45,355 bases of DNA from a virus. Positions within the stretch are counted from its first letter, which is position 1. The number at the start of each line of letters is the position of its first letter. This document shows positions 21,433 through 30,871 of the stretch, in pieces. The position numbers and the translations under genes are program-made. The stretch is taken from IMG/VR virus record IMGVR_UViG_3300045257_000305, positions 1-45,355 of that record; one strand, given 5' to 3'. The notes below the pieces were generated by a model that worked only from the letters and a program-made list of their open reading frames with translations, had not been told where the DNA came from and did no database searches.

Positions 21433-22086
21433 ATGGCAAAGCTCACTTTCGCAAGTCCGCAGGTCAACGCTGCAGTCTCCTACAACTGGAGCGTTCTCTC
21501 TCCCTACATCGGGGATCTCGACATCGGTCCCGTCTCAACGGATGCCCCCGGCGTAGGAGCCGGCTCCGGCATCAACACCATCACGACGTCCATCGCGCCG
21601 CGCCCGATCTTCCAGCCCGTGTTGGGCCAGATCGTGCAGGCTTACGAGCCGACGTTGGGGTATGGGGAGTTCATCTACCTGGCCGTGCCCACCTCAACCG
21701 CCGTTCCGCTCGGGACCGTGGTGACGTGGTTCACCGGTGCGCTGGCGAACTACACGGTGGCCGTCATTCCGACGACCGCCAAGGGTGGCGAGCCGGCAGC
21801 GGTGTGTGTCTCGAATACGGCCGGTGCGACCGGCGGTATCACGAGCAATACGACGTCCATTCAGTATGCGTGGTTCCAGTTGGTGGGACTGGCGTATGCG
21901 CTGAAGACGGCGGTGATTCACACACTCAACGGCCGCGTGTTCGTGTCGGCAACGGCCGGTCGCGTCATGGTGACGTCAGCGGTGGGTACGGAGCTGATCG
22001 GTGCGCGCTTTGCGAACAGCAATAGCGCAACGATTTCGCTTGCGCTCATCTGGATGGATCGCCCCAACAAGATCACGGCCATCTGA
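21433..22086 (+). CDS. Virion protein after the capsid gene
   Basis: 217 aa, ATG at 21433 after AGGAG. It is a beta-rich protein (start MAKLTFASPQVNAAVSYNW; later VHTLNGR-like and VMVTSAVGTELIGARF stretches) that normally sits immediately after the coat gene, from which it is now separated by the homing endonuclease. A head decoration or coat-accessory role is inferred. Family not recognised. Confidence 0.7.
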   Translation: MAKLTFASPQVNAAVSYNWSVLSPYIGDLDIGPVSTDAPGVGAGSGINTITTSIAPRPIFQPVLGQIVQAYEPTLGYGEFIYLAVPTSTAVPLGTVVTWFTGALANYTVAVIPTTAKGGEPAAVCVSNTAGATGGITSNTTSIQYAWFQLVGLAYALKTAVIHTLNGRVFVSATAGRVMVTSAVGTELIGARFANSNSATISLALIWMDRPNKITAI

Positions 22087-22096
22087 TGGCTTAACG

Positions 22097-24028
22097 ATGC
22101 TGAACATCTGCTGTCTCTGTACAGGTTTAGCCTTTGGCAACGAGTACGTCGAGATTTTATACAGCATGGTTCGGCGCAACCTCGCGGGGGGTACCCGTGG
22201 ACGCTTCATCGTGTTCACGGATGACCCCTCGCGCTTTTCTTCGATGGCGGGCGTAGAGACCCGTACGCTCCCCTCATGGCTCAAGGGCTGGTGGGGGAAG
22301 CTTTACCTGTTTTCTGAAGACGCGTTCCCCAAGGGCGAGCGCGTTCTGTACTTCGATCTGGATACGGTCATCACCGGCCCCCTGGATGAGATCGCGGCCT
22401 ATGACGGGCCGTTGGCGATCCTGCGCGATGCTTACCGGCCTCATGGATTCCAGAGTTCGGTGATGGCGTGGCGCGCCGGGAGCATGGAGTTTCTGTGGGA
22501 CGACTGGCTCTTTGCCGGCGAACCGCACGTGAACGGCGGCGATCAGGCATGGATTGAGCAGACGCTGTGTTTCAAGCCCGACCTGTGGCAGGAGTTATTC
22601 CCCGGGAAGTTTCGCTCTTACAAGACGGACTGTACCGAATTCGTTCCACGTGGAACCTCTGTCGTGTTCTTTCACGGCTTCCCCCGCCCTCATCAGGCGC
22701 CCGGGTGGGTGCAGGATGTCTGGAAGGTGGGCGATGCCCCGCTCTTCTTCAAGCAGAACACCAAAGAGACGGAACTGCGCGCGAATATCACGCATGCGCT
22801 TTCCAAACCTCGCTGGATCGAGCGACGGGATGGGACGGTGCAGGCGGCGCTCATCGTCGGGGGCGGGCCGAGCCTTGAGAACGAAGTCTGGCGCATTCGC
22901 GGTTACCAGCTCTCAGGCGGCATTGTCTATGCGACCAATAACACCTGGGGGTATCTGAAGGAGCGCGGGGTGACCCCCGAGGCGCATGTTATGCACGATG
23001 CGCGGGCGGGGAATCTCCCCTTTGTCGCCCCCGAAGGGGTCTGCTACTACGCCTCGCAGTGCCACCCGACCGTGCTCGATGCGGCCGGGGACCGACTCAT
23101 CTGCTGGCATCCCTATAGCGAAGTGGCGCTCGAGGTGAGCGGGGAGAGTACCCAGGGCCCGACCATGGTCGCCGGTGGGTCCACTGTGGGCCTGAACGCC
23201 ATTGCGCTCGCCTACATCCTGGGACACCGGACGTTTCTTCTCTTCGGGTTCGACTCCTCTTACGCGGAAGGGGAGCATCACGCCTATTCCCAGCCACTGA
23301 ACGACGGGGAACTCGTGCTGGAGGTGCAAGGCGATGGCAAGCCCTTCCGCGCAGCGCCTTGGATGGTGCAACAGGCCGACCAGTTCATGGGGCTCGCCCG
23401 GAACCTTCTGGCGCTCGGGTGCGAACTCTACATCTACGGGGACGGCCTCTTGCCGACGATGGCGCGATCCAAGTCCACGGAACCCACCGCTGCGGACCTT
23501 CGTGCCAAGAGCCTGCACGAATGGCTGAAGGACATCGAAAACCCGGTGGGGGCGGAGATCGGAGTCTTTGCCGGCGACCTCTCGCGCCTCCTCCTGTATC
23601 GGCCGGACTTGACCCTATACCTGGTGGACTCGTGGACGTCAGAACACGCCGAGCGGTATGCCCAGTCCGGGGACTTTCACGCCCAGCTCTCCCAGGAGCA
23701 CCAAGACCGGTTCTTTCAGATGACGCGACAGGTGGTGGAGTTCGCCGGTCCCCGGGCGAAGATCCTGCGGCAGGACTCGCAAGAAGCCGCCAAGGCCATT
23801 CCTGATCGGTCACTGGACTTCGTGTTCATCGATGCCGATCACAGTTACGAGGGGTGCAAGGCCGACATCGAAGCCTGGCTCCCGAAGATCAAACCCGGAG
23901 GCTTCATCTCCGGTCACGACTACGAAAACACCGAGTTTCCTAAGTTCGGTGTGAAACGGGCCGTGGATGAGATGTTCACTCGCATCGAACTCGGCGAGAA
24001 CTTCACTTGGCGCAGGAGAATTGAATGA
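22097..24028 (+). CDS. Three-domain glycosyltransferase / DUF115-like / methyltransferase fusion
   Basis: 643 aa. ATG at 22097 (MLNICCLCTGLAFG); an upstream extension is only a shadow of the preceding gene. Domain 1 (about 1-215) resembles GT-A/GT8-type glycosyltransferases, with a VLYFDLDTVITGPL segment at 84-97 carrying D-x-D. Domain 2 (about 245-400) has ALIVGGGPSLE at 251-261, NNTWGYLKERGV and LFGFDSSYAEGEHHAY, resembling DUF115/MptE-like and Maf flagellin-glycosylation proteins. Domain 3 (480-643) is a Methyltransf_24-like SAM enzyme (VGAEIGVFAGD, DFVFIDADHSYEG, GGFISGHDYE). Together they suggest the making, transfer and methylation of a sugar. The target is unknown. Confidence 0.82.
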   Translation: MLNICCLCTGLAFGNEYVEILYSMVRRNLAGGTRGRFIVFTDDPSRFSSMAGVETRTLPSWLKGWWGKLYLFSEDAFPKGERVLYFDLDTVITGPLDEIAAYDGPLAILRDAYRPHGFQSSVMAWRAGSMEFLWDDWLFAGEPHVNGGDQAWIEQTLCFKPDLWQELFPGKFRSYKTDCTEFVPRGTSVVFFHGFPRPHQAPGWVQDVWKVGDAPLFFKQNTKETELRANITHALSKPRWIERRDGTVQAALIVGGGPSLENEVWRIRGYQLSGGIVYATNNTWGYLKERGVTPEAHVMHDARAGNLPFVAPEGVCYYASQCHPTVLDAAGDRLICWHPYSEVALEVSGESTQGPTMVAGGSTVGLNAIALAYILGHRTFLLFGFDSSYAEGEHHAYSQPLNDGELVLEVQGDGKPFRAAPWMVQQADQFMGLARNLLALGCELYIYGDGLLPTMARSKSTEPTAADLRAKSLHEWLKDIENPVGAEIGVFAGDLSRLLLYRPDLTLYLVDSWTSEHAERYAQSGDFHAQLSQEHQDRFFQMTRQVVEFAGPRAKILRQDSQEAAKAIPDRSLDFVFIDADHSYEGCKADIEAWLPKIKPGGFISGHDYENTEFPKFGVKRAVDEMFTRIELGENFTWRRRIE

Positions 24029-24681
24029 ACGACTTTGCCCGTCCGATCGATATCACGGCTGCCGGCCGGGTCTCTTACGGCATGGATGATGGGCTCCTGG
24101 TGGAGTTCTACATCAAGCCCAAACTCATGCAGGCCCTGACCGAAGAGCGCGCAACGCCGACCTATGAGGATCGGATCCACACTCGCATCGTCGCACCGGG
24201 CAATACCAAGACGACCTGGGACTACGAGACCAAGGGCGTTCAGTACGAATATGACGAGGACGGCCAGGTCTGCGGGTACGTGGTGGATGAAGCCCAACCC
24301 GTTGAGGTGTGCGACCCGGTGCGGTTTCCCAAGGCCTGGGAGCGGTTCACCAAGAAGGGCCAGAAGGTCACTGAAGGCTGGGCGATTGAGACCTGGGGGG
24401 CCATCACCCGGTCTCTGGCGGAGAGCCTGAAGGCGCTGAACATCCATACCGTCGAAGCGCTCGCCGCGCTCTCGGACGCGAACGCCGATAACTTCATGGG
24501 CGGACGGAAGTATCGGAACCTCGCCAAGGCGGCACTGGATGAGGCGCAACTTCTCTCCCTCGCCTCCACTGAACAGGAACGGGCGAACCGGGCCGAGGAG
24601 GAGAGCCGGCAGTTGAAAGAGCAACTGAAGGCGATGCAGGCCCAGATCGACGCGCTCTCCAAGAAGGGGAAGGCCGCGTGA
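24025..24681 (+). CDS. Structural-region protein with HhH-like repeat and coiled coil
   Basis: 218 aa. ATG at 24025 overlaps the previous stop (ATGA). The middle (KALNIHTVEALAALSDANAD) resembles the short helix-hairpin-helix motif that I recall in podoviral proteins encoded between capsid and tail adaptor genes. The C-terminus is a coiled coil (RANRAEEESRQLKEQLKAMQ). Function unknown; possibly a capsid-tail assembly factor. Confidence 0.7.
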   Translation: MNDFARPIDITAAGRVSYGMDDGLLVEFYIKPKLMQALTEERATPTYEDRIHTRIVAPGNTKTTWDYETKGVQYEYDEDGQVCGYVVDEAQPVEVCDPVRFPKAWERFTKKGQKVTEGWAIETWGAITRSLAESLKALNIHTVEALAALSDANADNFMGGRKYRNLAKAALDEAQLLSLASTEQERANRAEEESRQLKEQLKAMQAQIDALSKKGKAA

Positions 24682-25619
24682 GTCTGCTCACGGTCTGTCA
24701 GGCGGTGATGGGGGAGCTTTCTCTCACTCCGCCGACGTCGATCGTGGGCAACATCGATCCCAATACGACCGTGCTCCTGTATCTCGCCAACCGGGCGGGG
24801 AAAGAGCTGGCGGAAGATGCGAGTGCGGCCGGCTACTGGCAGGCCCTACGCAAGCAGTACGTGTTCCAGACGAGCGGGGTAGGACCCTATACCTGCACCA
24901 TCACTCCGGGTTCCACGACCCTTACGAACGTCTCGAGCACTACGGGGGTCGTCACCGGTCAAAACGTCTATGCCATGGGCCTTCTGAACGATACGCTCGT
25001 TACAGGCACAGGCGCGGGTACGGTGACGATCTCCACCCCTCCTTCCGCCACGGTTGCCCTGAATGGGCAATCGGTGACGTTCGCGCAGGAAGCCTACCCG
25101 CTCCCTTCCGACTTCGCCTATCTCATCGCCCAGACCGAATGGGATCGGAACTTCCGCTGGCAGCTCTTGGGACCGCTCAACGCCCAGGAATGGCAGGTCA
25201 TCAAGAGCGGCATCAGCCCCGTGGGTCCCCGGATGCGCTTTCGCATCATGCAGGGGCAGTTCTACATCAATCCCGTGGGGTCGGCCGCGACGCTCTTCAC
25301 CGACAACATCGTCTACGAGTACGTGAGCACTAACTGGGTTGGGGTGGCAGCAGCGCCCACGGTGGGCGTGCAGTCCTCGTATCTCCTGGACTCGGACGTC
25401 TCGCTGATCAACGAGGACTTGCTTCTCGCCTCGCTCAAATGGCGATTCCTGAAGGCGAAGGGTCTCGACTGGAATGATGACTTTCAGGAGTTCATGGGGA
25501 AGAAGGACCGTCTCATAGGCCGGTCGGCTTCCGCCCGCTCACTGCCGCTCAACTCGCGGGCTTCAGGCATTCGGCTTCTCTCATCGCAGAACGTGCCGGA
25601 TACCGGATTCGGCAGTTAA
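24678..25619 (+). CDS. Tail adaptor (gp4 / tubular A-like)
   Basis: 313 aa, GTG at 24678 overlapping the previous stop. The N-terminal helical part (VLLYLANRAGKELAEDASAA) and the YPLPSDFAYLIAQTEWDRNF segment fit the adaptor family that joins portal and tail hub in P22-like and T7-like viruses. Residues about 70-135 form an inserted Ig-like beta domain (YTCTITPGSTTLTNVSSTTG). It ends directly before the hub gene, as expected. Confidence 0.82.
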   Translation: MSLLTVCQAVMGELSLTPPTSIVGNIDPNTTVLLYLANRAGKELAEDASAAGYWQALRKQYVFQTSGVGPYTCTITPGSTTLTNVSSTTGVVTGQNVYAMGLLNDTLVTGTGAGTVTISTPPSATVALNGQSVTFAQEAYPLPSDFAYLIAQTEWDRNFRWQLLGPLNAQEWQVIKSGISPVGPRMRFRIMQGQFYINPVGSAATLFTDNIVYEYVSTNWVGVAAAPTVGVQSSYLLDSDVSLINEDLLLASLKWRFLKAKGLDWNDDFQEFMGKKDRLIGRSASARSLPLNSRASGIRLLSSQNVPDTGFGS

Positions 25620-27401
25620 ATGCCGAAGGCGACCACGCAAACCATCCCCGCTCCGATCGGCGGGGTGAACGCGCGCGATGCCTTGGCGCAGATGCCGCCT
25701 ACGGATGCGATCTTCTCGGATAACTGGTTCGGGACGCCCTCCTACGTGGCCGTACGGAACGGCTCGGCGGTCTGGGCGTCAGGGTTCCCCGGCCCTGTCG
25801 AGACGGTCATGGCCTATAACGGCCTCACCTCCCGGAGTCTCTTCGGGGTGAGCGCAGGGAGTCTCTTCGACATCACGAACGCTCTGGGGGGTGCGGTCGG
25901 GACGGCGGTCGTGACCGGGCTCACGAGCTCGCGCATGCAGCACGCCATGTTCAATGCCGGCGGGGGGAACGTCCTCCTGTGGGTGAACGGCGCGGATGCT
26001 CCACAGCGGTATGACGGGAATCTCCAGGGGAGTCTCATCTCCCTTACGACGCTCGTGGCGGGCAGTACCTACACCAATGGCACCTATACCAACGTCCCCC
26101 TGACGGGCGGGACGGGGACGGGTGCGCAGGCGACGATTGTCGTGTCCGGCGCCGTCGTCGCGAGCGTGACGATCACGACACCCGGGACCGGATACGTGGT
26201 GGGGGATGTGCTCTCCGCCACCGCTGCGACCATCGGCGGGACGGGATCGGGCTTCACGATCGCAGTGCAGACTGTGGGCGGCTGGTCGGTCACGACGATC
26301 TCTGGTTCGGGACTCACGCCGTCCAACCTGATCACGGTCACGGTCTTCAAGCAGCGCTGTTGGTTCATCGAGAACAACACGATGAACGTCTGGTATGGCG
26401 GGATCTCCGCCTTCCAAGGGGCTTTAACGAAGCTCCCGCTGGGCCAGATCTTTAAGATGGGCGGGACGCTCATGCAGATGGCGACCTGGACCATCGACAA
26501 CGTTTCCGGGATCAACGACTACGCCGTCTTCATCACGAGCGAGGGTGAGGTGGCGGTCTACCAGGGGTACGACCCCACGCAGGTCATTACCTGGCAGTTA
26601 GTGGGGATCTTCCGCATCGGGCGTCCCATCGGGCGCAGATGTTGGACGCGCCTGGCCGCAGATGTGCTCGTGATCACGGCGGATGGCTTGACTCCGCTCT
26701 CGCAAGCGCTCCTCACGGATCGCTCGCAAGAGAACATCAACATTACGTACAAGATCCTGAACGCCATCAACTCGGACGTTCAGCAGTTCAACGGGTCCTT
26801 TGGCTGGCAGGTCATTGAATATCCCCTCGGGAACAAGCTCGTCTTGAATGTCCCGGAGATCGAGAACGTCACCATTCACCAGTGGGTGATGAACTCGGTG
26901 AGCAAGAGTTGGTGGCGGTTTCGGAACTGGAACGCCTGCTGCTGGGAGATCCAGCAGGACACGCTCTATTACGGCGGGGCGGGGACCGTCTTCATTGCGG
27001 ACGTGGGAGCATCCGATGCTGGGACGCCCATTACGGTGAACTGCAAGCCCGCGTTCTCTGACTTCGGGCAGCCCGGACAAGTGAAGCGGTTCACGATGGC
27101 GTTGCCGCTCTTTCAGACGAGTGCGCCGATCCAGCCCGTCATTGCGCTGAATGTGGACTTCGGGGACCTGCCCGCTCCGGTCCCGGTGTTCTCAGCCGGT
27201 GGGAGTGCGCCGTGGAACTCGACCCTGTGGGATACGACGCTCTGGGGCGGGACGACCATCGGCTACACCATCAAGAACTGGCTCGGGATCTCCGGGATCG
27301 GCCGTGTGGCGAGCGGTCCCATCGCGATGCAGGTGTCAGGCATTGGAGTGCAGTGGTACGCGACGCAGTATCTGTTCGAGACGGGCGGAATAGTCGGCTG
27401 A
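25620..27401 (+). CDS. Tail hub (P22 gp10 / tubular B-like)
   Basis: 593 aa, ATG at 25620 right after the adaptor stop. The N-terminus (IPAPIGGVNARDALAQMPPT) is diagnostic of gp10/tubular B-type hub proteins, followed by beta-propeller-like repeats such as NTMNVWYGGISAFQGAL. Residues about 141-220 are an inserted Gly/Thr-rich beta domain. The hub closes the tail and holds the spikes. The stop overlaps the start of the GNAT gene. Confidence 0.88.
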   Translation: MPKATTQTIPAPIGGVNARDALAQMPPTDAIFSDNWFGTPSYVAVRNGSAVWASGFPGPVETVMAYNGLTSRSLFGVSAGSLFDITNALGGAVGTAVVTGLTSSRMQHAMFNAGGGNVLLWVNGADAPQRYDGNLQGSLISLTTLVAGSTYTNGTYTNVPLTGGTGTGAQATIVVSGAVVASVTITTPGTGYVVGDVLSATAATIGGTGSGFTIAVQTVGGWSVTTISGSGLTPSNLITVTVFKQRCWFIENNTMNVWYGGISAFQGALTKLPLGQIFKMGGTLMQMATWTIDNVSGINDYAVFITSEGEVAVYQGYDPTQVITWQLVGIFRIGRPIGRRCWTRLAADVLVITADGLTPLSQALLTDRSQENINITYKILNAINSDVQQFNGSFGWQVIEYPLGNKLVLNVPEIENVTIHQWVMNSVSKSWWRFRNWNACCWEIQQDTLYYGGAGTVFIADVGASDAGTPITVNCKPAFSDFGQPGQVKRFTMALPLFQTSAPIQPVIALNVDFGDLPAPVPVFSAGGSAPWNSTLWDTTLWGGTTIGYTIKNWLGISGIGRVASGPIAMQVSGIGVQWYATQYLFETGGIVG

Positions 27402-27793
27402 TCTTCGATGAGCCGCAGCGCGTCGCGGACTGGTGCCGGGAACGACTGCCTAATTACGTCGGTTGGAGTGGGCACTACCAGGCCATCGGGTATGAGCGGG
27501 GCGGGAAACTCTTGTGCGGGGTCGTCTACACGGACGCCTCCCCGTCGAATGTGATCATGTCGGCGGTGATCGAGGCACCGATCACCAAGCGATTTCTGTA
27601 TGTGTGCTTTTTCTATCCCTTCGTGCAACTCGGGGTCCGGCACGTCACGGCGCTCGTGGAGACGCGGAATGCAAAGTCCCGGAAGCTGTGCGAGCGGTTG
27701 GGGTTTGTGGTGGAAGGACTGATGCGCGAGGCGGCTAAGGAGGACGATGTGTTCGTATACGGCATGATCAGGCGGGAGTGTCGCTTCCTATGA
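27398..27793 (+). CDS. GNAT-type acetyltransferase in the tail operon
   Basis: 131 aa. It reads IFDEPQRVADWCRERLPNYV, then YERGGKLLCGVVY, RFLYVCFFYPFVQLGVRHVT, ALVETRNAKSRKLCERLGF, and VYGMIRRECRFL: the GNAT fold as found in small podoviral acetyltransferases. The likely start is a rare CTG at 27398 overlapping the hub stop (CTGA); a GTG at 27353 with GGAG four bases upstream is an alternative. It acetylates an amine from acetyl-CoA; the target is unknown, perhaps a virion or host protein. Confidence 0.82.
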   Translation: MIFDEPQRVADWCRERLPNYVGWSGHYQAIGYERGGKLLCGVVYTDASPSNVIMSAVIEAPITKRFLYVCFFYPFVQLGVRHVTALVETRNAKSRKLCERLGFVVEGLMREAAKEDDVFVYGMIRRECRFL

Positions 27794-28974
27794 AGATCAT
27801 CACCCGGGGCGTGCTCGACTGGGACGGCAAAGTCCTCGAGGAAGAGGCCTACGAATACACGGGCCCTGTGACTCAAGCGAAGTCCGGTGGCTCATCTCCC
27901 CAGCCCATCGATCCCTATCAGCAGGCCGCTGCGCAGTACGGACTCTCCACCGGCACGGCCAACTACAACGCGCGCCTGAATCGCACTGGCAACACGAATG
28001 CCCTCGGGAGCAGTGGCTGGGGAATCACCGGGTACGACAACGGGGGCGGTGTGCAGCAGGGTCCGCAGGGCTCCAACTCAGGGGCGTACCCAACAGGGGG
28101 CTGGCAGCCCACTCCTGGCGGCGGGATGCGTCAGATCATCCCCGGAGGGTCTGGCGGGCAGATGACCGCAGGGCAGGGTATGCCCGCCCCCAGCGGCAAT
28201 CCCGGTGCGGGCTTCGGCCTCGGTGGCACGGGTGGGCTCACTAACCCCGGGAGTGGGGGAGGGTTGGGCGGTGTGGGGGGAACGGTCGGAGCGGGCGGTG
28301 GGGGCAGCTTTTCCCCCACTCCGGGCTTTGCTCCCGGCTCCTTCAACATCCCCGGGACCAATGGCAGCGGGAGCGGTGCGCCCATCTACGGCCAGAACAC
28401 CACGCTCAATGAACCCTTCCAGAGCGCGTTGCAGAAGCCGATCGACACGTCCGGCATTGCCGGCATGCCCGGTGGCCCTTCGACCACGCAGGATCTCTCC
28501 AACACCCGCAATGCCCTCTTCAATCAGCAGATGGCTTACCTGCAACCGCAGGAAGCCTTGGCGCGGGAGCAGCAGCAATCACAACTCGCCAACCAGGGCG
28601 TCATGCCTGGGTCGGAGGCGTACACCAACGCCATTCAGGAGACGAATCGCGGCCAGACCTTCGCGAATCAGCAGGCAGCCGACTCCGCGATCATCGGCGG
28701 AGGGCAGGAGCAGTCCCGGCTCTTTGGCATGGGGCAGGGCGCACTCAACAGTCAGATTCAGGCGCGCGATGCCCCGATCAATGAGTTTAACCAACTGAGT
28801 CCGGGTGGGGCAGGTCAGGCGCAGGCCATGACCCCCGATATCTCGGGGGCCTTTCAGCAGCAGTACCAGGGGCAGTTGAATGCTGCGAATCAGTCGAATG
28901 CGGCGAACAACGCCAATATCGGCGCGGGGACCTCACTCCTCGGGAGCTATCTCATGTATCTGGCGCTTCTCTAG
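27790..28974 (+). CDS. Ejection/internal virion protein 1
   Basis: 394 aa, ATG at 27790 overlapping the GNAT stop (ATGA). It starts MKIITRGVLDWDGKVLEEEA, then becomes a long Gly/Pro/Gln-rich low-complexity stretch (residues 80-210) and an Ala/Gln-rich helix (LAREQQQSQLANQGVMPGSE). This start and composition are typical, from memory, of podoviral proteins after the hub that are thought to be ejected with the DNA. Exact homology unknown. Confidence 0.72.
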   Translation: MKIITRGVLDWDGKVLEEEAYEYTGPVTQAKSGGSSPQPIDPYQQAAAQYGLSTGTANYNARLNRTGNTNALGSSGWGITGYDNGGGVQQGPQGSNSGAYPTGGWQPTPGGGMRQIIPGGSGGQMTAGQGMPAPSGNPGAGFGLGGTGGLTNPGSGGGLGGVGGTVGAGGGGSFSPTPGFAPGSFNIPGTNGSGSGAPIYGQNTTLNEPFQSALQKPIDTSGIAGMPGGPSTTQDLSNTRNALFNQQMAYLQPQEALAREQQQSQLANQGVMPGSEAYTNAIQETNRGQTFANQQAADSAIIGGGQEQSRLFGMGQGALNSQIQARDAPINEFNQLSPGGAGQAQAMTPDISGAFQQQYQGQLNAANQSNAANNANIGAGTSLLGSYLMYLALL

Positions 28975-28983
28975 GAGAATCGA

Positions 28984-29217
28984 ATGTCAATGGATCCCAA
29001 AATGATCGCCCAGATGCTGATGGGCCAGCAAGGCGGGGGCGGGATGGGCGGCCAGCAGCAGATGGGTGGAGCGGCCGACCTCGTGCGCAAGATCATGCTC
29101 ATCAAGGCCCTCCAGGGACAGCAGGGCCAGCAGCCACCACCACCGGGCCAGATCCCCGGCATGCCTCAGCCGCAAGTTCCGAACGCTCAGCCTATGCCGG
29201 GAGCCGCCCTTGCCTGA
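28984..29217 (+). CDS. 77-aa Met/Gln/Gly-rich protein
   Basis: ATG at 28984, with CTAGGAGAATCGA upstream, a good site. The protein is low complexity (ten Met, many Gln/Gly/Pro) with a short helix (ADLVRKIMLIKALQGQ). It overlaps the next start by 8 bp. Probably a small companion of the ejection proteins. Unknown function. Confidence 0.6.
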   Translation: MSMDPKMIAQMLMGQQGGGGMGGQQQMGGAADLVRKIMLIKALQGQQGQQPPPPGQIPGMPQPQVPNAQPMPGAALA

Positions 29218-30871
29218 CCCTTCAGGGCTACAGCCTCCGTATCTAGACCCGGAGCAGTACCCGCAATATCTGTCCATGCAGCGCAAGCAGATGCTTGCGG
29301 AAATGCTCATGGGGAACGCCCAGCAGGCGAACCAGACGCCGGCGAACTGGGATTCGATGCGGCTGGTCCCGCGCCGCGGTGCTTTGCAGAACCTCTCAGC
29401 CCTGCTCGCCCCCGCCCTCGCGGGCAAGGCGATGAAGAAAGCCCAGGGCGCGCAGAACCAGTACTTTCAGGGGCTGTATGGTGGGGGCGGGCAGGGCAAT
29501 CAGCAGCCCCAGGGCGCTCCCAATAGCCCCGCAGGGCCGTATGCAGGAGGGCTCGATCAACCTCCTCCGCAAACTTCTGGGCTGATGACTCCCCAAGGCG
29601 GCGGGAGCAATCTCATGATTCCGCAGGGCATGGGACGTGGTCAGGCGGCCGGGCTCATGGGCATGATGGGGCCGTCGGAGTATGCCAAGACCTTCGTCGC
29701 ACCCAACTTCAAGCCCGCAGCCATCCGCGCCAACATCCGTGCCGCCGGGATCGACCCCGACTCTGCGCAGGGCAAACGCATGGCGCTCGCGGCTCTCCAG
29801 AAGTCCACCACGAATGTGCAGGACGTGCGACCCGGCGGGACGATCTTCGACGTTAACGCTAAGCAGCCGATCTTCAGTGCTCCCAAGGATGGAGTGCAGA
29901 CGCAGTGGGGTCCGCAGGGACCCGCCGCTTCGCTGATCCCTGGTGCTCAGGAACTCGCCGCTCGCCAAGAGGGACTGGATACCGCTCAGAAGGTGAGCAA
30001 TACCCCGCAGACGCTCCCCACGGCTGGCGGCGGCTCAAAGATCGGCTACCCCGGCGATATGCTGGGGCCCCCGCCCGCCCTGCGCGATCAGCCTGGTCCT
30101 TCTGCTGGCCCTAAGAACTACTTTCCGCCCTCGCAGCAGACGCCCGTCCCTCAGGAAGGGCCGTGGGCGTCCATGCCGAAGCTGCCCGTTTCGGGAGCCT
30201 TGGGTGCGCCCGATGCCTTCACGCACGGGCGCTTGCAGGAAGCGGGCAAGAAAGACGCCGAGCTCTCGAGCCAATACGGCAAGGAAGCGGACCTCGCAGA
30301 TCAGAAGCAGCAATACAACTCAGAAGCGCTGAAGGTGCTGCCCCAGGCTGAAACCGGACCCATGTCCGAATGGCTCACGGAAAATAAGGCGAGGCTCTTA
30401 GAGCTCGGGGTGCCTTCCTCTCTGATCCCGAGTGACGGGAAAGTCACGCCAACGATGGAACTCAACAAATTCCTGAAGAACGCAGCGCTTCAGGGTGCGC
30501 GTCAGATCTACGGCGCGCGCATGACGCAGATGGAAGTGAAACTCCAGACCGATGAGATGTCCCCCAGCGCTCATATGACGGGAGAGGCGATCCGGTCCCT
30601 AGTCCAGCAGGACAACATCAAGAATGCTTACGCCAAACAGCGCTCGGACGACTATGGCAAGTACATCGCGCAGAAGGGCGATCCGCTGCGCTTCGAGAGC
30701 TGGTACGCCAAGCACTTCCCGCTCACGCAGTTCGCCAAGGGTCAGGCCGCGATTGCGCCCACTCCGGGTGGTTCACCCGCGAAGGGCACGCCGAACCCCG
30801 GCGATATCGTGAAGGGGTATCGCTTCAAGGGCGGCGACCCCTCAAAACAGGAGAGTTGGGAGAAGTCATGA
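29210..30871 (+). CDS. Ejection/internal virion protein 2
   Basis: 553 aa. TTG at 29210 is chosen because the LPDPSGLQPPYLDPEQYPQY reading begins there and the upstream frame is a shadow. The sequence is Gln/Pro/Gly-rich with helical parts (YLSMQRKQMLAEMLMGNAQQ; later GEAIRSLVQQDNIKNAYAKQ). It has no enzymatic motif. Its position between the hub and tailspike 2 in a run of three such genes suggests ejection proteins. Confidence 0.7.
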   Translation: MPDPSGLQPPYLDPEQYPQYLSMQRKQMLAEMLMGNAQQANQTPANWDSMRLVPRRGALQNLSALLAPALAGKAMKKAQGAQNQYFQGLYGGGGQGNQQPQGAPNSPAGPYAGGLDQPPPQTSGLMTPQGGGSNLMIPQGMGRGQAAGLMGMMGPSEYAKTFVAPNFKPAAIRANIRAAGIDPDSAQGKRMALAALQKSTTNVQDVRPGGTIFDVNAKQPIFSAPKDGVQTQWGPQGPAASLIPGAQELAARQEGLDTAQKVSNTPQTLPTAGGGSKIGYPGDMLGPPPALRDQPGPSAGPKNYFPPSQQTPVPQEGPWASMPKLPVSGALGAPDAFTHGRLQEAGKKDAELSSQYGKEADLADQKQQYNSEALKVLPQAETGPMSEWLTENKARLLELGVPSSLIPSDGKVTPTMELNKFLKNAALQGARQIYGARMTQMEVKLQTDEMSPSAHMTGEAIRSLVQQDNIKNAYAKQRSDDYGKYIAQKGDPLRFESWYAKHFPLTQFAKGQAAIAPTPGGSPAKGTPNPGDIVKGYRFKGGDPSKQESWEKS

